A stretch of DNA of 64,000 bases from an uncultured Gammaproteobacteria bacterium. Its GTDB lineage: Bacteria > Pseudomonadota > Gammaproteobacteria > Pseudomonadales > Porticoccaceae. Shown piece by piece: positions 48,580 through 56,932 of this stretch. The translations under genes were made by a program, and so were the position numbers. The DNA lies in the NCBI GenBank assembly GCA_913058345.1, contig CAJXQR010000001.1, positions 541,555 through 605,554 on the forward strand, written 5' to 3'. Each line of letters starts with the position of its first letter. Within the stretch, counting starts at the first letter, position 1. The notes beneath the pieces were generated by a model that saw only the letters and a program-made list of their open reading frames with translations, ran no database searches and was not told where the DNA came from.

Positions 48580-48630
48580 CCACAACCAACAACACACACT
48601 ACCTCGCGTAGTGTGTGTTGTTGGTTGTGG
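48580..48630. repeat. Perfect 23-bp inverted repeat after hmp
   Basis: The left arm 48580-48602 (CCACAACCAACAACAC...) and right arm 48608-48630 pair over 23 bp without a mismatch around the loop CTCGC. It starts 17 nt after the hmp stop. Only a weak T-tract follows (CTTACAATTTT). It may terminate or protect the hmp mRNA. The unusual CA/GT-rich arm makes it stand out. Confidence 0.93.
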
Positions 48631-48720
48631 CTTACAATTTTCACCCATTCATCATCGAGATAAAATGACCAAAATTGATCCAGTCCGCCAACGAAAACAA
48701 TGCTGTAAAAGGGAACGACT

Positions 48721-49686
48721 GTGAAGGCATGGGTCAATACCGCCCGACTCTACCTCGGCATTGAGTCCAGTTCGACCACCCATCTGGAAAAAACCATTTC
48801 GGGTATCGGGGCCTTTATAGGTATGTATTTAGTCTATCTAAATGCTAATTGGACATTCGGACAAGAGCTAATCGGCAACATCGCACCACAACTCGTCGTC
48901 GGTTCAATGGGGGCTACTGCAGTATTGCTGTTTGCTGTGCCTCATGGGGTTTTATCACAGCCCTGGGCGGTATTGGGCGGACATTTACTGTCAGCCTTTA
49001 TTGGTGTTTCCTGTTACCGCTATATGCCGGCTGGCTATTTTCTGCCCGCGCTGGCCGTAGGTTTGTCAGTCTTCGCAATGTATTACCTGCGCTGTATTCA
49101 CCCTCCCGGCGGCGCTACTGCACTTGCCGCCGCTGTCGGCGACAAACAAATCACCGACCTCGGCTACAGTTACCTGCTCAATCCCATATTGTTAAATGTT
49201 GCAACTATCGTGCTGGTGGCCTTAATTTTCAATTTTGCGTTCAGCTGGCGCCGCTATCCCGCACATATCGCCAAACGACGTAGCGTTCCAGTGGTACAAC
49301 AATCGGCACGAATCCATGAATTGACCCATGAAGATTTTTCGGCCGCGATCCGCTCCGTCGATTCCTTTATTGACATTAGCGCCGAGGATCTTAGCGAATT
49401 ACTGGAACGTGCCAAGTTTCACGCCGAAACCACTGCCGAACACCCCGGTGAAGTTGTCGAAGGGCGGTGTTATAGCAATGGAAAAATTGGCAGCCTGTGG
49501 AGCGTCCGCCAAGTAATTGATGCGGCCAACCACCCTCACCCGGATAAAGACTCAGTGATTTTTAAAGTCCTGGCAGGTGACGGCAACTATCAAACCGGCA
49601 TCTGCACTCGTGAGGAATTCAGACTCTGGACGCGCTTCGAAGTCGTGCAGAAGGAAGGACACTGGGTCAAAGTGGCGGATGAATAA
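48721..49686 (+). CDS. HPP family membrane protein
   Basis: A 321-residue protein with a GTG start. The N-terminal half has about five hydrophobic segments and the family signature CIHPPGGATALAAAVG. HPP proteins in plants and cyanobacteria transport nitrite. A C-terminal soluble region of about 130 residues (SFIDISAEDLSELLERAKFH, then WSVRQVIDAANHPH) is not recognised. Its position 157 bp downstream of hmp fits a link to nitrogen oxides, but the long hairpin between them may separate the transcripts. Confidence 0.85.
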   Translation: MKAWVNTARLYLGIESSSTTHLEKTISGIGAFIGMYLVYLNANWTFGQELIGNIAPQLVVGSMGATAVLLFAVPHGVLSQPWAVLGGHLLSAFIGVSCYRYMPAGYFLPALAVGLSVFAMYYLRCIHPPGGATALAAAVGDKQITDLGYSYLLNPILLNVATIVLVALIFNFAFSWRRYPAHIAKRRSVPVVQQSARIHELTHEDFSAAIRSVDSFIDISAEDLSELLERAKFHAETTAEHPGEVVEGRCYSNGKIGSLWSVRQVIDAANHPHPDKDSVIFKVLAGDGNYQTGICTREEFRLWTRFEVVQKEGHWVKVADE

Positions 49687-49984
49687 GAAGCTTGCATCAA
49701 TGCTGTGGGCGGTTTACGTCAGAAAATCCATACAACAGGAGCGACATAAAAATTTCGAGCGGTATGACGATTGTTGCAGCACTGCTCTAAACCTGTGGAC
49801 AAAAAGACCCGAAATCCGGTATACAGGCACCGCAAAACCTCAATCATGCTTGAGTGCCCTGGCCATCAGTTCTTGATGTGCCGAGTATCCTCACTCGAAG
49901 AACTGACTTATATGCACCCATGGGTTAAAACACTGCACGATGAAACGGCACACTCTACGCCTGGCAGGTGGCCTGGAGCAGGGT

Positions 49985-51436
49985 ATGTTTAAACCCCTGA
50001 TTGTTGTCGATGACACACTGCCATTACCCTTGCAAAAGCTGTCAAATGCCATTGGTTTTGAAGAGTATCTCCATGACTACCCCAAGCTAAACGAGCCTAA
50101 ACCCCGAATTATCAATCTGTGCGATACGTTTCATTACTTAAGTAAGGGTTACTACTGCTCTTTATTGGCTGAAGCGCGTCACCACCCTGTGTTACCCAGC
50201 GTAAAAACGATTAACGCCTTGCGTGCTAATGATGAGGGGGAAGACTTCTGGTTAATGGAGTCAGGCCTCACCACGCTTGTGCCTAATGATGATACCGAGA
50301 GCATACTTATCTGTTTAGGAAAAGTCGCAGACTCGAACTGGCAAAAACTGGCGACACAGGTTTTTCAACGCTACCCGGCGCCACTTTTAAAACTTACGCT
50401 AGATAGCGACAACGACCAGCTGCGGATTAGTCTGCACCGGCTATGCTACGACGATTTGACTTCGACCGAACTCCTTTTATTCGTTGAAACATTACGTGAT
50501 TACACCCATGAGACCTGGCGCAAAAAAAGCGCCTCAAAACGCTATCGCTGGGATATGGCTATTCTGGTTAACCCCAATGAAGCCCTGCCTCCCAGTAATA
50601 GCGGAGCGCTATCACGCTTCATTAAAGCCGCCAAAAAACTGGGGATTAACGCCCGGACAATATCTGCAGACAAGCTGATAAATATCAATTACTACGACGC
50701 TTTGTTTATTCGCGAAACCACCGCCATTGATCATCACACCTATCGACTGGCCTGCAGAGCTGAAGCCAATGATCTTGTGGTTCTGGATGACCCCGATTCC
50801 ATTTTGCGCTGTTGCAATAAGGTCTACCTACATGATGCATTTAATTACCAGAAAGTACCTAGCCTGCGTACTCAGGTAGTTAATTCGCTATCGGAGGCAA
50901 CCCTCGACCAACTAGAACAACAGTTTGGTTATCCACTCGTACTAAAAATGCCTGAAGGCTCTTTTTCTAGGGGTATTTATAAAATAGAGCAGCGTGACAC
51001 GCTCCGCGCCAGGCTAGAAGATTTATTCGAAGTCTCTGCACTGGTACTGGCCCAGGAGTACCTGTTCACTGATTACGATTGGCGCATCGGCGTACTCCAT
51101 GGACAGGCCATTTACGCCTGCCGATATCATATGGCACGCAACCATTGGCAAATATACAACCACGACTCCAAACGTTTCAATTCAGGTGGCTTTGATACAT
51201 TACCGACATTTGAAACACCAAAAATTGTTCTTGATGCGGCACTAAAGGCCGCCAAAATTGTTGGCACTGGCCTTTACGGCGTCGATATAAAAGTACGCGA
51301 CAAGCGCGCTTATGTGCTTGAAGTGAATGACAACCCCAGCATTGATCATGGTGTGGAGGACGCCTATCTGGGCGAAGAACTCTATATGCAGGTAATGTCA
51401 GAATTTTTGCGCCGCTTGGAGCGGAGAGGTCTTTAA
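49985..51436 (+). CDS. RimK-like ATP-grasp ligase with RLAN domain
   Basis: A 483-residue protein that should form amide bonds between amino acids or a peptide and an amine. The start at 49985 has GGAGCAGGGT just before it; a longer in-frame start at 49940 is possible. The first ~200 residues fit the RLAN (RimK-like ATP-grasp N-terminal) domain: FKPLIVVDDTLPL, INLCDTFHYLSKGYYCSLLAEARHH. The ATP-grasp part reads PLVLKMPEGSFSRGIYKI, LAQEYLFTDYDWRIGVLHGQAIYACRYHMA (cores), and GTGLYGVDIKV...VLEVNDNPSI with metal and phosphate ligands. It overlaps the GNAT gene by 1 nt (TAATG). Confidence 0.85.
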   Translation: MFKPLIVVDDTLPLPLQKLSNAIGFEEYLHDYPKLNEPKPRIINLCDTFHYLSKGYYCSLLAEARHHPVLPSVKTINALRANDEGEDFWLMESGLTTLVPNDDTESILICLGKVADSNWQKLATQVFQRYPAPLLKLTLDSDNDQLRISLHRLCYDDLTSTELLLFVETLRDYTHETWRKKSASKRYRWDMAILVNPNEALPPSNSGALSRFIKAAKKLGINARTISADKLININYYDALFIRETTAIDHHTYRLACRAEANDLVVLDDPDSILRCCNKVYLHDAFNYQKVPSLRTQVVNSLSEATLDQLEQQFGYPLVLKMPEGSFSRGIYKIEQRDTLRARLEDLFEVSALVLAQEYLFTDYDWRIGVLHGQAIYACRYHMARNHWQIYNHDSKRFNSGGFDTLPTFETPKIVLDAALKAAKIVGTGLYGVDIKVRDKRAYVLEVNDNPSIDHGVEDAYLGEELYMQVMSEFLRRLERRGL

Positions 51437-51894
51437 TGTCAGCGACAACAACCCTGCATCGCGCCACCGTCAAAGACAAGCACAGCCTGTTGGCTATAGA
51501 AACTTGTTGCTTTAGTACTGACCGGATAAGCCCTCGGCAAATGCATTATTTGCTCACCCAGGCAAAAGCGACCACACTTATGGCACTGTTTGGCAGCCAG
51601 ATTGTTGGCTATGGCATGTGTTTATTACCACGCCCACCCAGACCTGCACGGCTCTACTCTCTGGCAGTGTTGCCAGACTGGCGAGGTCAACAGCTAGCGC
51701 GTCGACTGTGCGAAAGCTTATTGCTAGAATTGCGATCACTTCATTATTCACGCTGCCGTCTAGAAGTGCGCCGCAGCCAAACTGCTGTACAAAATTTATA
51801 TCTCTCACTGGGATTTCGCCCCATAGACGAACTACCCAGTTATTATCAGGATCAGGAAGATGGCTTACGTATGGAGTGTACGTTGAATGCCTAA
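51436..51894 (+). CDS. GNAT family N-acetyltransferase
   Basis: A 152-residue acetyltransferase. Motif A reads LYSLAVLPDWRGQQLARRLCESLL (the QxxGxA-like acetyl-CoA loop), followed by CRLEVRRSQTAVQNLYLSLGFRPI. It resembles RimI-like enzymes in length. The start codon overlaps the stop of the ATP-grasp gene, and its own stop overlaps the start of the PtsP-like gene. Co-translation with the ligase suggests that it acetylates the ligase product or its substrate amino acid; this is an inference. Confidence 0.85.
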   Translation: MSATTTLHRATVKDKHSLLAIETCCFSTDRISPRQMHYLLTQAKATTLMALFGSQIVGYGMCLLPRPPRPARLYSLAVLPDWRGQQLARRLCESLLLELRSLHYSRCRLEVRRSQTAVQNLYLSLGFRPIDELPSYYQDQEDGLRMECTLNA

Positions 51895-54160
51895 AACCTC
51901 TTTACTAGAACTCAATCGCATTATTCAAGGTGCTGCTCTCGCCAAAAGCACCGAAGAGCACGTGCAACTCATTGTCGATGCCGTCAGCGACGTAATCGCC
52001 ACTGACGTCTGCAGTCTATACCGACAAACCGCCGAGAAAGATATGGAGCTTGTCGCCAGCCATGGCCTGGCAAAGGGACACCCCATTATTATTCCCGCAA
52101 ATCAGGGCCTGGTGGGTCGCGTGACGCAATCACGCCACAGTATTAACGTCATTAATCCAGCCTCGCTTCCCGACTATTATTTTGTCGCGGGTTCCAACGA
52201 AGAGCAATTCCACAGCTTTTGCGGCGTACCCCTGGTACATCGGGGCGAGGTCATCGGCGTACTCGTCGTGCAGAGCCGTCGCGCCGAATCACTGGCAACG
52301 GAACAGGAAGCATTTTTAACGACTCTCGCTACCCACCTGGCGCTGTTATTGGCGTCTTTACCCACAAAAACAGCCCAGCAAGCAAAACGTTTACTGAACG
52401 ATTATCGCCTGGGTATCAGTGGCGCACCCGGTATCGCCATTGGCAAAGCCAGTGTACGGCAAGCGGCTGGGCTTAATGCTGTTAAAGAGTCGAATAGCGA
52501 CAACATCAACGCCGAACTCGCCCAGTGGTTAAAGCTAAAGTCAGCGGTTATCGAGGTGCTAAAACACGAAAGACAGCTTGTCGAACAAAGCCTGGGGGAC
52601 AATCTTGCAGCGGTTATCGACGCGTATCAGCTATTACTCGAAGACCCGGGCTTTGGCACGCAAATAACCGAAGTGATTAAAACAGGGAAAACGCTAACCT
52701 GGGCACTCAAGCAGGCCGTCACTTATTTTTCTGATCTGTTTAAAGCAATGGACGATCCTTATCTTCGTGCTCGCCATGAAGATATAGAACAGCTCGGCGA
52801 TAAAATATACTTAACCTGGTGCGGTAATAAAAACCCTGTGCTGGAAGTGGAAGATGATAACTCTGCCATTATATTGGTTGGTCATCAATTAAGCATTTCG
52901 GATATTGTTAGCCTGCCAGCCGCGCGCTTAGCAGGGATTGTTTGTTCTGCAGGTGCGGCCCTTTCACACATTTCCGTATTCGCCAACGCATTGGGCATTC
53001 CGGCGGTCATGGGTGTTGGAACGGTAGAGCTTCAGACAGGGCAACAATTAATTGTCGATGGCGATAACGCCCAAATCATTATTGCTCCTAGTAAAGCCGT
53101 CACCGCCGAATATAAAAGTTTGATCAAGGCGCGACTAACATTTTCACAGCGTCTGGCGGCAGACAATAATCTTCCCGCAATAACAACCGATGGTACTCGA
53201 GTGAGCCTGATGGCTAACTCTGGCCTGCACGCAGATCTAATGCCAGGGCTAAAGCAGGGTGCTGAAGGTATCGGTCTCTACCGCACCGAAATCCCTTTTA
53301 TGATACGCCAAAGCCTACCCTCTGAAGCTGAGCAGGTCGCAGTGTACCGAGAAGTCATTGACGCGTATCCAAACAAGGCGGTGTATATCCGCACACTGGA
53401 CATTGGCGCCGACAAACCGCTGCCCTACTTGCCGATTGTTGATGAAGAAAACCCCGCGCTGGGCTGGCGTGGCATCCGTTTCACCCTCGACAACTTGCAG
53501 CTATTAGTGACGCAGTTTCGAGCCATCATGAAAGCCGCAGCAGGACGCGATAGCGTACATCTGCTATTGCCCATGATTGGCTCAACGAGCGAACTCGATC
53601 GGTGTATTGAATTGCTCGACGAATCGCTTCAGCAATTGTTGGTCGAGGGCGAATTAGTCTGCCGCCCTCGCCTGGGTATTATGGTAGAAGTGCCGAGTAG
53701 TATTTCTCTGCTCCCTTTCTGGCGTGACAAGCTGGATTTTATTTCTATTGGCAGTAACGACTTAAGCCAATACCTGCTGGCTCTCGATCGCAACAGCCCT
53801 CTGGTCGGCAAGCTCTATGACCCACTGCACCCCGCAGTGATTCACGAAATACAACGCATCGTACATATTGCCCGAGAGTGCCAATTGCCGGTGAGCCTGT
53901 GTGGAGAAATGGCCTCAGACCCCATAGCCGTACTGCTGCTTTTGGCCATGGGTATCAGACAGTTGAGTATGAGCGCGGCTAAATTGCCTTTAATCAAGTA
54001 TCTGGTGAGAACCACGAGTATTAAAGACGCCGAAGCATTCTTAGCACAAGCACTGACGATGGATAGCGCCCAGGCTATTCGAGCCTCCTCTGATGCACTG
54101 ATAAAAAAATCTGGAATTTACAATAATGCCGGCCTTGAGCCGACCCACAAGCAGTCATAA
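51887..54160 (+). CDS. ptsP: PEP-protein phosphotransferase of the nitrogen PTS (EI-Ntr, PtsP)
   Basis: A 757-residue protein: N-terminal GAF domain (1-165), PEP-utilising N-domain (about 175-300), phospho-His domain with GAALSHISVFANALGIPAVMG (phosphorylated His near residue 365; core SHISVFA), and PEP-binding TIM barrel with GIGLYRTEIPFM, GWRGIRFTLDN, MVEVPSS, GSNDLSQYLLALDRN and the catalytic Cys in SLCGEMASDP. This is the EI-Ntr domain order. It usually lies near rppH/lgt; here its start overlaps the GNAT gene by 8 nt. Whether this is the only copy in the genome is unknown. Confidence 0.93.
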   Translation: MPKTSLLELNRIIQGAALAKSTEEHVQLIVDAVSDVIATDVCSLYRQTAEKDMELVASHGLAKGHPIIIPANQGLVGRVTQSRHSINVINPASLPDYYFVAGSNEEQFHSFCGVPLVHRGEVIGVLVVQSRRAESLATEQEAFLTTLATHLALLLASLPTKTAQQAKRLLNDYRLGISGAPGIAIGKASVRQAAGLNAVKESNSDNINAELAQWLKLKSAVIEVLKHERQLVEQSLGDNLAAVIDAYQLLLEDPGFGTQITEVIKTGKTLTWALKQAVTYFSDLFKAMDDPYLRARHEDIEQLGDKIYLTWCGNKNPVLEVEDDNSAIILVGHQLSISDIVSLPAARLAGIVCSAGAALSHISVFANALGIPAVMGVGTVELQTGQQLIVDGDNAQIIIAPSKAVTAEYKSLIKARLTFSQRLAADNNLPAITTDGTRVSLMANSGLHADLMPGLKQGAEGIGLYRTEIPFMIRQSLPSEAEQVAVYREVIDAYPNKAVYIRTLDIGADKPLPYLPIVDEENPALGWRGIRFTLDNLQLLVTQFRAIMKAAAGRDSVHLLLPMIGSTSELDRCIELLDESLQQLLVEGELVCRPRLGIMVEVPSSISLLPFWRDKLDFISIGSNDLSQYLLALDRNSPLVGKLYDPLHPAVIHEIQRIVHIARECQLPVSLCGEMASDPIAVLLLLAMGIRQLSMSAAKLPLIKYLVRTTSIKDAEAFLAQALTMDSAQAIRASSDALIKKSGIYNNAGLEPTHKQS

Positions 54161-54213
54161 TGCCGACAAATTGATGTCACACACCACCAAAAAAGCTGCG
54201 AAAATAGACTCAA

Positions 54214-54258
54214 CATTTAGCGCCCTTACGTTTAACGTCCCTGCGTTTAGCGCCACTA
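54214..54258. repeat. 15-bp imperfect tandem repeat
   Basis: Three units of the form CGTTTAGCGCCCTTA (54214-54228, 54229-54243, 54244-54258) with a few substitutions lie in the 116-bp gap before the MgtC-family gene. Confidence 0.8.
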
Positions 54259-54276
54259 TTAGGTAGACACCCACAA

Positions 54277-54771
54277 ATGAACGCAAGCCATTTATTCGAT
54301 ATAACGCCTTACCACTGGCACGCCATCGGTGCGGCTATGTTTTGCGGCGCCATCATCGGGCTGGAGCGTCAACTTCGTGGTAAACCCGTGGGGATAAGAA
54401 CCTCTTGCCTCATTACCCTGGGCACCTACCTATTCCTGGCAACAGCCTCGATGATGCAGGGTGATACGGTTGACCCATCGAGAGTGGTGGGCCAGGTCAT
54501 TACCGGTATAGGCTTTCTTGGCGCAGGGGTGATGCTGGCTAAAGACGGTGCGGTCGTAGGCGTCACTTCTGCGGCAACAATTTGGGTATTAGCCGCCCTG
54601 GGGGTGATGATTGCTTCCGAGCACCTTCTACCTGCTATTAAGCTGGCCATTTTAGTCGTCATCATTCTCTATGGCATCGACTTTTTGGAAGATCGCATCA
54701 GAATACTCGGGCGCGGTGTACACACCTCGACAAAATTATCACTCAAGAGAAAGCGGCAAGAAAAATTATAA
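54277..54771 (+). CDS. MgtC/SapB family membrane protein
   Basis: A 164-residue membrane protein with four hydrophobic segments. The family core reads CGAIIGLERQLRGKPVGIRTSCLITLGTYLF (cores GAIIGLERQ and GIRTSCLITLG) and GQVITGIGFLGAGVMLAKDGAVVGVTSAATIW (core GIGFLGAGVM). MgtC proteins regulate F-type ATPase or magnesium adaptation in pathogens; the short form without the C-terminal ACT-like domain has no firm role. It is the last gene on this strand before the polyamine operon. Confidence 0.9.
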   Translation: MNASHLFDITPYHWHAIGAAMFCGAIIGLERQLRGKPVGIRTSCLITLGTYLFLATASMMQGDTVDPSRVVGQVITGIGFLGAGVMLAKDGAVVGVTSAATIWVLAALGVMIASEHLLPAIKLAILVVIILYGIDFLEDRIRILGRGVHTSTKLSLKRKRQEKL

Positions 54772-54785
54772 AAACTGTCTTGGAA

Positions 54786-54808
54786 AATCACCCCGTCTCA
54801 CAGTGATT
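54786..54808. terminator. Weak hairpin between convergent mgtC-like and speB genes
   Basis: AATCAC (11 nt) GTGATT lies between the convergent stops. On the minus strand TTTCC follows, on the plus strand ATCAAAATTG. Support is weak. Confidence 0.3.
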
Positions 54809-54833
54809 ATCAAAATTGCATAAAATAAAAACG

Positions 54834-55730
54834 CTATTTTCGAGGTTTTAAATTCGACACTCTCTGCACTATACCCATCAACTTATAACTGAGTAAAGCC
54901 GCAGAAAAATCATAGGCGTGGAAGCTTTCAAGGGGCGAAAACTCCATGATGTCAAAGCCAATAATTCGCCGCTGCCTGGCAATAGACTCAAACAAATTCA
55001 GGGTTTGATACCAACCCAGACCACCCGGTACGGGAGTGCCCGTAGAGGGAAAAACTGAAGGGTCGAGGCCATCAATATCGAGGGTAAAAAACACCTTGTC
55101 GGGAAACGCCTGAGGTAGCTCAAGCGATTGAATGGCATTAGGCACCAGTTCATCGGCATCGCTGTAATAAATGTCTGGATGCTTATCCCGAATGATTTTT
55201 TCTTCCTGACAATAAGCCCTAACCCCTAGCTGATAAATAGGAATACCCGCATCGCAGACGCGCTTCATCACCGAGGCATGGCTTAGCGGGTCGCCTTCAT
55301 AGGCATCACGTAAATCTGCATGGGCATCAACTTGCACCACTCCGAAATCGCTTATCCCCGCATCAAGGTAGCCTTTAATCACACCATAGGTGACGGTGTG
55401 TTCGCCCCCCAGCACCACGGGCATACTGCCTGCGACTAGTATCTGCTTCACCGCCCCGGCAATCTCATCAATCACATTGGCCGCTTTATCGTCACAGTTG
55501 ACGGGGAAACAAGTATGAATACCGAGTGCCGAAGGGTTGGAATGACCATCCCAGGTTTCCAACTGTTGAGAAGCGGCCAATATGGCCTCTGGGCCCTTTG
55601 CCGTACCCGAGCCGTATGACACGGTTTTTTCATAGGGCACTGGCAATACAGCAAACACTGATTGTTCTATGGGGCACTGGTCAATTTCCGAGGCCAGATA
55701 AATAGTCTGTTCCCCTTGTTTATCCTTCAT
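54834..55730 (-). CDS. speB: Agmatinase SpeB
   Basis: Mn-dependent ureohydrolase converting agmatine to putrescine and urea. The 298-residue length is normal. Metal ligands are visible in VVLGGEHTVTYG, VVQVDAHADLRD and FTLDIDGLDPSVFPSTGTPVPGG (core DIDGLDPS). It is the last gene of the operon speA-carboxyspermidine dehydrogenase-nspC-speB, 11 nt after nspC. Confidence 0.93.
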   Translation of the reverse strand: MKDKQGEQTIYLASEIDQCPIEQSVFAVLPVPYEKTVSYGSGTAKGPEAILAASQQLETWDGHSNPSALGIHTCFPVNCDDKAANVIDEIAGAVKQILVAGSMPVVLGGEHTVTYGVIKGYLDAGISDFGVVQVDAHADLRDAYEGDPLSHASVMKRVCDAGIPIYQLGVRAYCQEEKIIRDKHPDIYYSDADELVPNAIQSLELPQAFPDKVFFTLDIDGLDPSVFPSTGTPVPGGLGWYQTLNLFESIARQRRIIGFDIMEFSPLESFHAYDFSAALLSYKLMGIVQRVSNLKPRK

Positions 55731-55741
55731 CTGGATACTCT

Positions 55742-56932
55742 TTAAGAAAGCCGTGTTTTAAAATCTTCATAGTCAAATTCACGAACCAGCCGCAGCTCAT
55801 CGCTGCTGGAATTCCAGATAGCAATGGCTGGCAATTGGGTACCATTAAAAGTTGTTGTTTTAACCATGGTGTAATGGGCCATATCCTGGAAGACCAAACG
55901 ATCACCAACCTGCAAAGCCTGGGCAAAACTGTAATCGCCTATCACGTCACCGGCCAGGCAGGTCTGGCCACCCAGACGATAGGTATGGGACGATGCTGTT
56001 GCTGCAACCTCACCGATAATATCTGCCCGGTAAGGCATCTCCAGAGTGTCCGGCATATGGCAAGTCGCAGACGTATCAAGAATAACCTGGGGCAATTGAT
56101 TAAAACTGATATCAAGCACCTCGCTTACCAACACACCGGTACCAATGGCCACCGCCTCACCGGGTTCAAGATAAATCTCTAGCTGATAGCGTTTTTGAAG
56201 TTGCTTTAGGCAATCTACCAAGGCATCGAGTTGGTAGTCAGGGTCTGTCATATGGTGCCCGCCCCCCAGGTTCAACCAGGCCATTCCATCTAACAAGTCT
56301 GAAAAATTTTCTTCTACAGCAACCAATGTGCGTTGCAACGGTGCGAAACCCTGCTCGCACAAGGTATGAAAATGCAGGCCCGATATTAAGGTAAACGCGC
56401 TTTTAAAATTGTCCTGCTTTAAATAACTATCGAGTTGTTCACGGGTCACACCCAAGCGAGAACCTTCGGCACAGGGATCATATAGGGGGACCTCACCTTC
56501 AGAGTGCTCGGGGTTAATACGCAGACCAAACTGTAATTCGGGGCGCAATTTTTTTGCCTGCTCACACTGGCAGTAAAAACGTAATAACTGTGAGCAGCTA
56601 TTAAATACAATGTGGTCAGCAAAACTCAGCAGCTCCGCTAGATCTTTCTGCGAAAATGCCGCTGAAAACACATGCACCTCACCGCCGTAATATTCTTTAC
56701 CCAACCTGGCTTCATGCAAGCCACTGGCACAGGTGCCCGACAAATATTTTTGTGTCAGCGGTGCCAATGACCACAGTGAAAAAGCCTTCAGCGCCTGCAA
56801 AACCTTTGCCTGACTGCGGCGCTCTACTTGCTGCAAAATTTTCAGGTTGCGCTCCACCGCCACCTCGTCAATAACGAAGCAGGGAGATGGCAGGCGGCTC
56901 AAATCGAGCTGAGTAAAATCCGTGAATTGCAT
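55742..56932 (-). CDS. nspC: Carboxy(nor)spermidine decarboxylase NspC
   Basis: PLP fold-type III decarboxylase producing spermidine from carboxyspermidine (or norspermidine from carboxynorspermidine). The 396 residues carry the PLP lysine in VLQALKAFSLW, ISGLHFHTLCEQGF, LNLGGGHHMTDPDY, EPGEAVAIGTGVLV and the catalytic Cys in TSATCHMPDTLEMPYR. The ATG overlaps the dehydrogenase stop by 1 nt (TAATG). Because agmatine-derived putrescine is made in the same operon and no diaminobutyrate branch is seen here, the substrate is likely carboxyspermidine. Confidence 0.93.
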   Translation of the reverse strand: MQFTDFTQLDLSRLPSPCFVIDEVAVERNLKILQQVERRSQAKVLQALKAFSLWSLAPLTQKYLSGTCASGLHEARLGKEYYGGEVHVFSAAFSQKDLAELLSFADHIVFNSCSQLLRFYCQCEQAKKLRPELQFGLRINPEHSEGEVPLYDPCAEGSRLGVTREQLDSYLKQDNFKSAFTLISGLHFHTLCEQGFAPLQRTLVAVEENFSDLLDGMAWLNLGGGHHMTDPDYQLDALVDCLKQLQKRYQLEIYLEPGEAVAIGTGVLVSEVLDISFNQLPQVILDTSATCHMPDTLEMPYRADIIGEVAATASSHTYRLGGQTCLAGDVIGDYSFAQALQVGDRLVFQDMAHYTMVKTTTFNGTQLPAIAIWNSSSDELRLVREFDYEDFKTRLS

